Assembly: GCA_963835375.1 (NCBI GenBank)
Contig: CAWIGB010000019.1
Location: forward strand, 1 to 64,000
Source of the DNA: Salinisphaera sp963835375
GTDB taxonomy: Bacteria > Pseudomonadota > Gammaproteobacteria > Nevskiales > Salinisphaeraceae
DNA length: 64,000 nucleotides
Direction: 5' to 3'
Below, in pieces: positions 8,838-16,996 of this stretch. The notes under the pieces were generated by a model. The model saw only the letters and a program-made list of their open reading frames with translations. It made no database searches and was not told where the DNA came from. Position numbers and translations under genes: made by a program. The first letter of the stretch is position 1; each line of letters starts with the position of its first letter.

Positions 8838-9281
8838 CTATGCGCCGATATCCTCGTACCAGAGTTCCGGCGACTCCCGCATGAAATCGGCCATGAGTTG
8901 TTTGCAGTCGGCGTCGTCGAGCACGGTAAGTTCGACGCCGCGTTCGCGAAGATGGACTTCTTCGCCCATGAACGAGACGTGTTCGCCGATCACGACGCGG
9001 GGAATGCCGTAGAGCAGAATCGCGCCGGAGCACATGGCGCAGGGAGAGAGCGTGGTGTAGAGGGTGACGCCCTTGTACCAGGCGCCGGGTTTGCGACCGG
9101 TGGCTTCGAGCGCGTCCATCTCGCCGTGCAGGATCGCGCTGGATTTCTGCACGCGACGGTTATGGCCGGCGCCGACGATTTCGCCGTTTTTGACCAGTAC
9201 GCAGCCGATCGGCACGCCGCCCTCGTCGCGCCCGCGCCGGGCTTCGTCCAGAGCGGCCTGCATGTAGTAATCGTGTGGCAT
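8838..9281 (-). CDS. Cytosine deaminase, yeast FCY1 type
   Basis: 147 residues of the CDA/tadA-like zinc deaminase fold. The zinc motif is LHGEMDAL plus TTLSPCAMCSGAILLYGIPR. The C-terminal segment (GEEVHLRERGVELTVLDDAD, then FMRESPELWYEDIGA) is characteristic of yeast cytosine deaminase Fcy1, not of bacterial CodA (a TIM-barrel enzyme) nor of tRNA deaminase TadA. The expected reaction is cytosine to uracil plus ammonia in pyrimidine salvage. A uracil permease lies at the left edge of the window, though about 8 kb away and not in the same operon. Guanine-deaminase-like relatives are the main alternative. Divergent from the ligD genes. Confidence 0.8.
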   Translation of the reverse strand: MPHDYYMQAALDEARRGRDEGGVPIGCVLVKNGEIVGAGHNRRVQKSSAILHGEMDALEATGRKPGAWYKGVTLYTTLSPCAMCSGAILLYGIPRVVIGEHVSFMGEEVHLRERGVELTVLDDADCKQLMADFMRESPELWYEDIGA

Positions 9282-9370
9282 GAGAAATGCTCATTTTTCA
9301 TCGATACATGAGCCAGTTTAAGGGCTTGGCGAGCCGACGTGTGCGGTTAGGGGTAAGTGCGGATGACGTA

Positions 9371-9410
9371 CCGCGCGGGGATAAGTTATAACGCAAAAAC
9401 ACCCGCGCGG
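9371..9410. promoter_or_regulatory. Hairpin spanning a -10-like box and the ligD ribosome site
   Basis: CCGCGCGGG (9371-9379) and CCCGCGCGG (9402-9410) are perfect 9-base inverted arms. The loop holds ATAAGTTATAAC, which includes a good -10-like TATAAC. The right arm ends in the GCGGAG that serves as ribosome site for the ATG at 9419. It could be an operator or an RNA hairpin that hides the ribosome site, depending on where transcription starts. Confidence 0.4.
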
Positions 9411-9418
9411 AGACGGCC

Positions 9419-10036
9419 ATGGCTCAGGATCCGCTCAAGACCTATCGCGACAAACGACGTGCCGATGTGACGCCCGAGCCTTCGGGCAAGGCCAGCCCGC
9501 GGCCGGATGACAAGCCGCCGGTCTTCGTCGTGCAGAAGCATTCGGCGTCGACGCTGCATTACGATTTTCGGCTGGAGATCGACGGTGTACTCAAGTCCTG
9601 GGCCGTGCCCAAGGGGCCGTCTACCGACCCGCGCGAGAAGCGCCTGGCGATCGAAACCGAAGATCATCCACTGGATTATGCCGACTTCGAGGGCGTGATC
9701 CCGGAAGGCGAATATGGCGGCGGTACGGTCATGGTCTGGGACATCGGCCCGTACGACAACGCCAAACGGGATGACGAGGGTCATGTCGAGAAATCCCTGG
9801 CCGAATGCTGGGCCGATGGTCATCTCATCGTGAATCTGCATGGCAGCAAACTCTCCGGTGGCTACGCGCTCACGCATTTCCGTACCGAAGGTCGCAAGCG
9901 TCAGTGGCTGCTGGTGAAGATCGACGACGAAGAAGCCGATGCGCGGCGCAACCCGGTCTCGACCGAAGACAGTTCCGTACTCAGCGGCCGCACGACTGAA
10001 CAGATCGCCGTCGAGGGAGGGAATCGTCATGACTAA
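9419..10036 (+). CDS. ligD: LigD 3'-phosphoesterase domain protein
   Basis: 205 residues matching the phosphoesterase (PE) domain of the bacterial end-joining enzyme LigD, which trims 3' phosphate and 3' ribonucleotide ends. The key segments are VVQKHSASTLHYDFRLEIDG (histidine and aspartate ligands), SWAVPKGPSTDPREKRLA, DHPLDYADFEGVIPEGEYGG and a late GRKRQWLLVKIDDEEAD. The ligase frame begins at 10029, eight bases before this frame ends. In Pseudomonas LigD the order PE-ligase-polymerase occurs in a single chain of about 840 residues; here it is split into three frames in the same order. A one-base indel could fuse this frame to the next. No Ku gene is present in the window. Confidence 0.85.
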   Translation: MAQDPLKTYRDKRRADVTPEPSGKASPRPDDKPPVFVVQKHSASTLHYDFRLEIDGVLKSWAVPKGPSTDPREKRLAIETEDHPLDYADFEGVIPEGEYGGGTVMVWDIGPYDNAKRDDEGHVEKSLAECWADGHLIVNLHGSKLSGGYALTHFRTEGRKRQWLLVKIDDEEADARRNPVSTEDSSVLSGRTTEQIAVEGGNRHD

Positions 10037-11039
10037 GGCCCGTTTGGAAGGCCGCATCCACAGCGACGATTGGGCCAAGGCCAAGAAGGCTGCCATGCCG
10101 CGGACCTTCGAGCCGATGCTGGCCACGCCGCACGATACGCCGTTCTCCGACGAGCGCTGGATCTACGAGCGCAAGCTCGACGGTATCCGGCTGCTGGTAT
10201 TTCGCGATCGCGCCAACGTCGAACTCTATACACGCAACGGCAAGCTCCGGAATGATCATTTCCCCGAACTGCTCGAGCTGTTTGCCGCCCAGCCCTGTCG
10301 ACGTTTCGTCCTCGATGGTGAGGTGGTGGCTTTCGATGGCGATGTGACCAGCTTTGCACGGCTGCAGCAACGGGCCGGTCTGTCGGATCCGGAAGAGATC
10401 GGCGCCTCGGATATCGCGATCTATTTCTATGTCTTCGATTCGCCCTGGATCGAGGACTACGATATTCGTCGGGTGCCGTTGCGCCAGCGCAAGGCACTGA
10501 TTCGCGACGTGCTCGATTACTCCGGGCGCCTGCGTTTCACCGCGCATCGCAACGGCGACGGCGAAACGCTGCTCGAAGAGGCGTGTCGCAAAGGCTGGGA
10601 AGGCATCGTCGCCAAGCAGGCCGACAGCTGCTATCGCTGCGGTCGCTCGAATCGCTGGCTCAAGCTGAAGTGCCAGGCCGGTCAGGAGCTGGTCATCGGC
10701 GGCTATACCGAGCCGGAGGGCGAACGAGTCGGCTTCGGTGCGCTACTGGTGGGTTACTACGAATCCGGCGAATTGCGCTACGCCGGTCGCGTGGGCACCG
10801 GTTTTTCCGATGCGGAATTGCGGCGTTTGCATGAGGAGCTGGCGGCCAGCGAACGCCGGACCGCGCCGTTCGCCGACCCGCCGGACGCTTGCGGCATCCA
10901 CTGGGTCACGCCCGAACGGGTGGTCGAGATCGAATTCACCGAATGGACGGCCGACGGCAAGCTGCGCCACCCGGCGTATCTGGGCGAGCGCGACGACAAG
11001 GACCCGCATGAGGTGGTCAGGGAGGTGGGCCGAACGTGA
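10029..11039 (+). CDS. ligD: LigD ATP-dependent DNA ligase domain protein
   Basis: 336 residues. Motif I WIYERKLDGIRLLVF has the AMP-accepting lysine. Also present are ELYTRNGKLRND (motif Ia), FVLDGEVVAFDG (motif III), FYVFDS, EGIVAKQADSCY (motif IV) and WLKLKCQAGQE (motif V), then the OB-fold domain (VIGGYTEPEGERVGFGALLVG, AGRVGTGFSD). It joins nicked or broken DNA in non-homologous end joining. The ATG at 10029 has the strong ribosome site GAGGGAGGGAA just upstream, inside the end of the phosphoesterase frame. Its stop overlaps the GTG of the polymerase frame. Whether this is a separate protein or part of an interrupted single gene is open. Confidence 0.85.
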   Translation: MTKARLEGRIHSDDWAKAKKAAMPRTFEPMLATPHDTPFSDERWIYERKLDGIRLLVFRDRANVELYTRNGKLRNDHFPELLELFAAQPCRRFVLDGEVVAFDGDVTSFARLQQRAGLSDPEEIGASDIAIYFYVFDSPWIEDYDIRRVPLRQRKALIRDVLDYSGRLRFTAHRNGDGETLLEEACRKGWEGIVAKQADSCYRCGRSNRWLKLKCQAGQELVIGGYTEPEGERVGFGALLVGYYESGELRYAGRVGTGFSDAELRRLHEELAASERRTAPFADPPDACGIHWVTPERVVEIEFTEWTADGKLRHPAYLGERDDKDPHEVVREVGRT

Positions 11040-11929
11040 GCGTGGAACTCGACAACATCGACAAGATCTTCTTTCCCGATGCCGGCATCACCAAGGGCGA
11101 TCTCGCCGATTACTATCACCGCGTCGCACCGGTCATGTTGCCGCATGCCAGGGACCGGCCGGTCACGCTGAACCGTTTTCCGGACGGTATCGACGGCATC
11201 CATTTCATCCAGAAGGCGGTCCAGAGCCATTATCCGGGTTGGCTGGAGCGCGTGACCGTCGCCAAGGAGGATGGCGAACTGGTGCAGCCGCTCATCAATT
11301 CGGCCGATGCGCTCGTCTATCTGGTCGGCCAGGGCGCGATCGCGTTTCACGTCACGCTCAGCCGCTACGATCGCCCCGAACATCCGGACCGGCTCATCTT
11401 CGATCTCGACCCGCCTGGCCATGGCGGCGAGGGCGACGCCTTCGCGCCCGTCATTGCCGCGGCTCGCGCCGTGCGTGATGCGCTGGAGGCCGTGGATCTG
11501 ACCTCGTTCGTGATGACTTCCGGCTCCTCAGGCCTGCACGTGACGGTGCCGTTGGACCGCAGCGCCGACTTCGACATCGTTCGCCAGTTTGCACAAGGTA
11601 TCGCCGAACGCGTGGCCGATGCCCATCCGGATGAGTTCACCACGGCGCATGCCAGGAACAAGCGGCGCGGGCGGCTGTATCTCGACACGCGCCGTAATGC
11701 GGTGAACCAGACCGCCGTCGCACCGTACTCGGTCCGCCCCAGGCCGGGCGCGCCGATCGCCACGCCTCTGGAATGGGACGAGCTCTCCGATCGTGATATC
11801 GGCCCGCGACGTTTTCATATCGGCAACATCTTCCGACGCCTGTCGCAGCGGGACTGCCCGTGGTCGGATATCGCTCGCCACGGTCAGAGCGCGAAACGTG
11901 CGTTGGAGCGACTTGAGAACAACGGCTAG
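11036..11929 (+). CDS. ligD: LigD polymerase (primase-polymerase) domain protein
   Basis: 297 residues of the LigD POL domain, an archaeo-eukaryotic-primase-type polymerase that fills ends during end joining. Signature segments are DKIFFPDAGITKGDLADYYH, RPVTLNRFPDGIDGIHFIQK, DRLIFDLDPPG (metal-binding aspartates), MTSGSSGLHVTVPLD (catalytic Ser-His region) and RGRLYLDTRRNAVNQTAVAPY followed by SVRPRPGAPIATPL. The GTG at 11036 overlaps the ligase stop as GTGA and is preceded by GGGAGGTGGG, a usable ribosome site. The convergence of function and order with the two frames upstream makes the three a single operon or one gene split by errors. Confidence 0.85.
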   Translation: MSVELDNIDKIFFPDAGITKGDLADYYHRVAPVMLPHARDRPVTLNRFPDGIDGIHFIQKAVQSHYPGWLERVTVAKEDGELVQPLINSADALVYLVGQGAIAFHVTLSRYDRPEHPDRLIFDLDPPGHGGEGDAFAPVIAAARAVRDALEAVDLTSFVMTSGSSGLHVTVPLDRSADFDIVRQFAQGIAERVADAHPDEFTTAHARNKRRGRLYLDTRRNAVNQTAVAPYSVRPRPGAPIATPLEWDELSDRDIGPRRFHIGNIFRRLSQRDCPWSDIARHGQSAKRALERLENNG

Positions 11930-11991
11930 CGCGCCCACTGGTGGCCGCCGATACGTTCTAGACTCGTTGCTTTGCGATGGGTCGGGAATTC

Positions 11992-12459
11992 ATGAGTCAG
12001 CCCAGCATCACGCCGCCGCCCGGCTGTCGCCTGCACGACGACGAAGGCTTCATCGGCCTCGTGGGGCCGCTCTGGGAGCGCTGGGATGGCGATACGCTCG
12101 TGCTCGCCTTCACGGCCGAGGGCAAACACGCCAATCAACGCGGCGTGGTCCAGGGCGGCATGCTGATGACGCTGGCCGATCGTGTCATGGGCCACGCCCT
12201 GCGCGTTCACCTCGCCGGCCAGCCTGTTGCGACCATCCAATTGGATACGCATTTTCTCGATGCCGGCCATATCGGCCACCTCATCGAGGCTCGAGGCGAG
12301 CTGACACGGGTGACGAGCAGTGTCGCGTTCGTCGCGGGAACAGTCAGCCAGGGCGAGCGTACATTGATGCAGGCCACCGGCGTCTGGAAACGGCTGCGCG
12401 ACAGTGACGATGCCGCGGCTGGCCAATTCCTGGAACGCTTCGACCCACGTCGCCGTTGA
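11992..12459 (+). CDS. PaaI-type hotdog thioesterase
   Basis: 155 residues with a single hotdog fold of the PaaI/YdiI group, which hydrolyses acyl-CoA or aryl-CoA thioesters. Visible features are GVVQGGMLMTLADRVMGHAL (the long hotdog helix, with the family Gly-Gly and an acidic residue), QLDTHFLDAGHIG and LIEARGELTRVTSSVAFV. The ATG at 11992 (MSQPSITPP) is chosen over an in-frame ATG five codons earlier because the longer start lacks a better ribosome site; both are possible. It follows the LigD polymerase frame by 62 bases, but function gives no link to it. Substrate not predictable. Confidence 0.8.
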   Translation: MSQPSITPPPGCRLHDDEGFIGLVGPLWERWDGDTLVLAFTAEGKHANQRGVVQGGMLMTLADRVMGHALRVHLAGQPVATIQLDTHFLDAGHIGHLIEARGELTRVTSSVAFVAGTVSQGERTLMQATGVWKRLRDSDDAAAGQFLERFDPRRR

Positions 12460-12650
12460 AATGCAGTCTCATGCTGCCCGTCTTACGGGGCATCAACGCC
12501 GAACCGGAGTTTGTGACGCCCGACTCACTTTTGCATGATTCGGTGTCTGTCGGCCGCGATACTTGAAGAAAGCGCCGTTTTATTTAAAGTGGCTTCATAG
12601 GCCGTGAAATATATCGGTCGATGATGCAGGCGCAGCAGGGGGAGAGAATC

Positions 12651-13475
12651 ATGCTGGAATCACAAGGTCCGGTTGTCCAGACGCTGATATCGTTTTCCAT
12701 CATGACGCTCGAGAACTTCGCGTTCTATGCGGGTGTTTTTCTCGTGATGGCGACCTTGCCGTATCTCGTGTTGTGGAGATGGCAACGCGATCGGTTTTCA
12801 CACAAGCGTATCCAGAAGAAGACGAAGCGCAAGCCAAAGGTCGGCCGCGAAATCGGCTATTCGCTGCTGACGCTGCTCACGTTTTCGGCGATGCTCGGCG
12901 CCCTTTTCGAGCTGCCGCGTCACGGATTGACACTGATCTATTTCTCGATCGGCGATTACGGCTGGATTTATTTCCTATTCAGTATCGCCGTGATGGCGAT
13001 CGTCCATGACAGCTACTATTACTGGGCACACCGCCTGATGCATACACGCTGGCTGTTCAAGCACGTGCACATGATGCATCACCAGTTCACCAACCCGACG
13101 CCGTTCGCCGCCTATGCCTTCCACCCGGGCGAGATCGTGATTGAAATCGCGGTTTTCGGCGTGCTGCCCTTCATCATGCCGCTGCATCCGGCGGCTATCG
13201 CGACGTATGTGGTCATCCTCACGTACTTGAACGTCATCTCGCATCTGGGTTTCGAGCTCTACACGTCGAAGACGCTGCACCGCTGGTTCATCACCAGTAC
13301 CCACCACAACATGCATCACTCCCGGGTGAGCGGGAACTACATGCTTTACTTCAATATCTGGGACAAGCTGATGGGGACCAATCACTCGGACTACGACGCG
13401 AAATACGAGGAACTGGCGAATGCGGTGCCGGGGCGTCCGGCGGCAACCGCCGAAGCTGAGGCACAGGCTCGTTGA
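12651..13475 (+). CDS. Sterol desaturase/fatty-acid hydroxylase family membrane protein
   Basis: About 274 residues, integral membrane di-iron enzyme of the fatty-acid hydroxylase superfamily. Several hydrophobic helices surround the conserved histidine boxes: HDSYYYWAHRLMH, FKHVHMMHHQ and STHHNMHHSRVSGNY. This family hydroxylates or desaturates lipids such as sterols, carotenoids and fatty acids. The ATG at 12651 directly follows the ribosome site GGGGGAGAGAATC; an upstream in-frame ATG at 12621 lacks one. The N-terminal cytoplasmic loop has a basic stretch (KRIQKKTKRKPK). It stands alone, with a gap of 575 bases downstream. Substrate unknown. Confidence 0.85.
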   Translation: MLESQGPVVQTLISFSIMTLENFAFYAGVFLVMATLPYLVLWRWQRDRFSHKRIQKKTKRKPKVGREIGYSLLTLLTFSAMLGALFELPRHGLTLIYFSIGDYGWIYFLFSIAVMAIVHDSYYYWAHRLMHTRWLFKHVHMMHHQFTNPTPFAAYAFHPGEIVIEIAVFGVLPFIMPLHPAAIATYVVILTYLNVISHLGFELYTSKTLHRWFITSTHHNMHHSRVSGNYMLYFNIWDKLMGTNHSDYDAKYEELANAVPGRPAATAEAEAQAR

Positions 13476-14053
13476 TGATCGGCCGAGCCGTCCCTTTCGT
13501 CGACAGGCGAAGCTCGGTTGTCGGGGCGGGAGGCCGACCGGCACGACCGCCCGCTCGGGCGTGAAGCCGGCTGGATCAGGCGCAGCTGCAACCATTCTCG
13601 GGCCGCGCGGCCGCGCCGTGGTATCACGCTGGCCCGAGACCGTTCCTGTCACGATAAGGGCTTCGGGCCGTGTTGCCCAGACCGGATGCGGAGGGGAGAT
13701 TAATTGCCGGCCGGCGCCCGATCCGGTGTGCAGGCGATGATCTTTCCTCCGTCCTGATCGAGATGGTGAGTGCCGGTAGGGCGCAGGTCGCATGCGATGC
13801 CGGCGATCAACGCAGGTTGTCATGAGGTCATCGTGCGCTCTTCGGGGGTGTGCTTCGTGCGGTGTGGGCGCTCATGCCGCCAGGAGGCGACATTTTTGCC
13901 CCTTATTCCAGGCTTCGCCTGACCGGGTCGGCCGTATCATGGCGCTCAGGAAGGACGCGGCGCAGCAGCGCGGTGTCCGAGCGGCCCGCGCAACACCGAA
14001 GGCGGTGTCGTCTGTGGCTGTCGACTCCCACCCTGCCGAGGTGACACTGCCTG
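13476..14053. other. Gap without a recognisable gene
   Basis: No reading frame on either strand here looks like protein; the open frames are GC-rich shadows. I saw no terminator with a T-tract, no repeat shared with the other intergenic elements, and no RNA gene. The right end presumably holds the promoter for the ATP-grasp gene. Confidence 0.5.
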
Positions 14054-15299
14054 ATGTCTTCGCTTTGCCCTGCTGCCGCCACCGACTTTCTGGGGCTTGC
14101 GCCTTTTCTGCGCAAGAGCATTCATGGTGTGGACATGCAGCCGCTCGCCCGGGAATGGATCGCACTTGCGCAAGCCGAGCCCGACAACGCGATCCTCTGG
14201 ATGAACCTCGCCACGCTGATGCTGTGCCTCGGCCAGCGCGAACTCGGTCTGAGTATTCAGACGCAGGCGCTGGCAATGCAGCGCAGCTTTCATCTGGCGG
14301 CCGCACGCCAGCCCGCGAGACTGCGTGTGCTGCTGCTGATGGCGCCCGGCGATCTGGCGGCCAACATGCCGCTGGACTGTCTGCTCGAGGATGGCGACAT
14401 CGATCTCGAGTACTACTTCGTCATGCCCTCCGATGCGACGGAGCAGGCGGTGTTGCCGGAACACGATCTGGCCATGGTGGCGATGAGCGACTCCGACCGC
14501 AATCGGCCGAGTCTCGAGGCGATCGCCCCGGTGGTGGAAGACTGGCCCAGACCCGTACTCAACCGGCCGGCGGCCATTGCCAATACCGAGCGCGAGCGGG
14601 CCAGCGGGTTGCTGCAGGGCGTGGCAGGGCTCACGATGCCATCGACACGCTCGATTGCGCGGGACATGCTGCGCGACGTCGCGGCGGGCGAAAGCGCGAT
14701 GTCGGATCAATGCGAGGGCCTCGACTTTCCAGTGATCCTGCGTCCGCGTGACTCCCATGGTGGGCATGGTCTCGCCCGATTGGCCGACCGAGACGCGCTG
14801 GCGGGATATCTCGCCAGCGTCGAGGACGAGCATTTCCTGATGTCCTCTTTCATCGACTATCGCGATGCAGACGGCCTGTATCGCAAGTATCGGGTCGTAC
14901 TGATCGATGGCGAACCCTACGCCAGCCATATGGCGATCTCCGATGACTGGATGATTCACTACCTCAACGCCGGGATGTACGAGGATGCCGCCAAACGCGC
15001 CAGCGAAGCGGCGTGGATGGCATCGTTCGACGAATTCGCCGCAGCGCCACCGCGCCGCGCTGAGCGCCGTTTACCGACGCTCGGCGCTGGATTATGTCTG
15101 CATCGACTGCGCCCAGACGCGCGAGGGCGACCTGCTGATCTTCGAGATCGGCAACGCCATGGTGGTGCACGCGATGGACTCCGCCGAGCTGTTTCCGCAC
15201 AAACAGCAGCACATGTCGAAGGCGAAGCGCGCCATGCGCGATTTTCTGCTGCAGCGCATCGAGGACGATAGCGCCCGGATCATGGACAAACAGGCATGA
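14054..15299 (+). CDS. TPR-containing ATP-grasp ligase, frameshifted near the 3' end
   Basis: About 415 residues when repaired. The N-terminal 90 residues contain a TPR-like helix pair (AREWIALAQAEPDNAILWMN, LATLMLCLGQRELGLSIQTQ). A pre-ATP-grasp region follows (RLRVLLLMAPGDLAANMPLD, VLNRPAAIANTERERAS). The ATP-grasp part has FPVILRPRDSHGGHGLARL, FLMSSFIDYRDADGLYRKYR, VLIDGEPYASHMAISDDW, and then, in another frame, DYVCIDCAQTREGDLLIFEI with the metal-binding E-I-G-N. The main frame runs off after DEFAAAPPRR near 15050. Removing one G in ttcgccgcagcg gives DEFAQRHRAALSAVYRRS and carries the protein to the TGA at 15297-15299, which overlaps the ATG of the SerC-like gene. Such proteins join a carboxylate to an amine or similar group. 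Product unknown. Confidence 0.7.
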
Positions 15300-16423
15300 A
15301 CCCACGTAATGCGTTGAATTTCTCCGGTGGCCCGGGAGCGCTGCCGGAAAGCGTGCTGCGCCAGGTGCAGCAGGCGATCGTCGAGGTGCCGGAGGTCGGC
15401 CTTTCGGTACTGGGCATCAGCCATCGGTCCGACTGGTTCGCGGCCGTGGTCGACGAGTTGGAACACAATATCCGCACCCTGCTCGGCGTGGGCGAGAATT
15501 ACCATGTACTGCTGTTGCAGGGCGGAGCGACCCAGCAATTCAGCATGGTCCCGATGAGCCTGCTGCCACCCGACGGTGCGCCGGCGGATTATCTGCATAC
15601 CGGCTACTGGAGCGGCAAGGTGTTGCCTGCGGCCCACCGTGAAGGGCCGATCCGGGTGGCCTGGAGCGGGGAGACGGACGGGTTCCGCCATCTGCCGAGC
15701 GATGAGACGCTTGCCCTGAATCGCAGCGCACCATACCTGCACTATGTTTCGAACGAAACGGTGGAAGGACTGCAATTCCACCGGGTGCTCGGCCACGACA
15801 ACGTGCTGCGGGTCTGCGACATGTCGTCGGATTTCCTGTCGCGCCCGGTCGAGGCCGAGCGGTTCGGCCTGATCTATGCTCATGCCCAGAAAAACGTGGG
15901 CCCGGCCGGAGTCACCGTGGTCGTGGTGCGCGACGACCTGATTCAGGACGCACCGCAGGGCCTGCCCGATTTTCTCGACTATCGCAGCCATGCCCGTGCC
16001 CATTCCATCCTCAACACACCGCCGGTGTTTGCGATCTACGTCGTGCTGCTGGTCACCCGGTGGCTGATGCAGGACGTCGGCGGCCTGGCGGCCATGGAGA
16101 CGATCAACCGCCGGAAGGCGGAGCGGCTCTATGCAGTGCTGGATGAAAGTGACGGTTTCTATCGGGGCCGGGCAGCCGAGCGCGACCGTTCTTTCATGAA
16201 CGTCGCATTCAACCTTCCGGACAAGACGCTGGAGCAGCGTTTTCTCGCCGAGGCCGAGGCCGCCGGGCTTTCCGGGCTGAAAGGCCATCGCGCCATCGGC
16301 GGCATGCGGGCGTCGCTCTACAACGCGGTGACGCTGGAGGCCGTCGAACAGCTGGCCGATTTCATGGACCGGTTTCGCTGCACCGTCTCGATGCCGGCGC
16401 ATCGCGCGACCGGCGTCCGATGA
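15296..16423 (+). CDS. serC: Phosphoserine aminotransferase family protein (SerC-like)
   Basis: 375 residues, class V PLP aminotransferase. It has LNFSGGPGALPESVLRQVQQ, VLGISHRSDWF, VLLLQGGATQQF, ADYLHTGYWSGKV, YVSNETVEGLQF, CDMSSDFLSRPVE, the PLP-lysine motif IYAHAQKNVGPAGVTVVVV, HSILNTPPVFAIYVVLLV and KGHRAIGGMRASLYNAV. These fit SerC, which makes 3-phosphoserine for serine and pyridoxal phosphate synthesis. The start overlaps the stop of the ATP-grasp gene as ATGA, so the two are translationally coupled. That setting, away from the gyrA, pheA and aroA neighbours common for serC in Gammaproteobacteria, makes a specialised paralogue possible. Confidence 0.85.
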   Translation: MNPRNALNFSGGPGALPESVLRQVQQAIVEVPEVGLSVLGISHRSDWFAAVVDELEHNIRTLLGVGENYHVLLLQGGATQQFSMVPMSLLPPDGAPADYLHTGYWSGKVLPAAHREGPIRVAWSGETDGFRHLPSDETLALNRSAPYLHYVSNETVEGLQFHRVLGHDNVLRVCDMSSDFLSRPVEAERFGLIYAHAQKNVGPAGVTVVVVRDDLIQDAPQGLPDFLDYRSHARAHSILNTPPVFAIYVVLLVTRWLMQDVGGLAAMETINRRKAERLYAVLDESDGFYRGRAAERDRSFMNVAFNLPDKTLEQRFLAEAEAAGLSGLKGHRAIGGMRASLYNAVTLEAVEQLADFMDRFRCTVSMPAHRATGVR

Positions 16424-16440
16424 CAGGTTGACCCGCCGCG

Positions 16441-16479
16441 GGCCCCGGGTCTGAGTCGGAGATATCGAGACCCGGGGCC
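16441..16479. terminator. Hairpin after the SerC-like gene
   Basis: GGCCCCGGGTCT and AGACCCGGGGCC form a perfect 12-base stem with a 15-base loop, 17 bases after the stop at 16423. There is no T-tract, so it is a possible factor-dependent terminator or RNA-protecting hairpin rather than a classical intrinsic terminator. Confidence 0.45.
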
Positions 16480-16996
16480 TCGCCGCCGGCTTTCGGGTTG
16501 ACGTCCGCTCGCGCGGGGCCGCCCGTGCCGCGTCGCCGACTGCTGTTCGCTGCCACGGTTCGCTCTTGTGCCGGGCCTGATGCGCGCGCGGTGCAGCTGG
16601 ATGCCGGCGCTGCTTCGTCAGTTATCAGATTGATATTCGGGCGCGCCCAGATCGGCGTGGCGACAAGGATAGGGCGCATCATTTTTGATTTCGGACGAAA
16701 GGCGTTGCCGGCGCGTCAAAACCATGCTTTAGTTTTCAATCGGAAATAAGAACGCATAAGTCGCTCGACGTGGTCGACGCCTGTCTTGTTCGCCCAGCGC
16801 TTGCGGCCGTTCGAAGCGCCGATTGGAGTTCGATCTGATGACCCTTTCGCGCGTTGTCATCCGTACCGGAGTGGGTTGCGGTGCCGATGGGCCGGCCCGG
16901 CCTGGAATTCATTCGTCCGGCCATTCCGGGGTGCGGCCTGTGATCGGCCGGCCGGCGTCGCCTTGGCAGCCCGCGGGCTGCCGCTGAGTCTTGCCG
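16480..16996. other. Gap without a recognisable gene, upstream of the RND operon
   Basis: No supported gene. The stretch 16610-16770 is noticeably richer in A and T than its surroundings (for example TCAAAACCATGCTTTAGTTTTC near 16716) and is the likeliest place for the promoter of the efflux genes. AAAAC and GTTTT form a weak dyad there. Confidence 0.4.

Noticed and set aside
13792..14751. Frame overlapping the start of the ATP-grasp gene
   Set aside because: It is in a different frame from the TPR/ATP-grasp homology and reads as Arg/Ala-rich noise.
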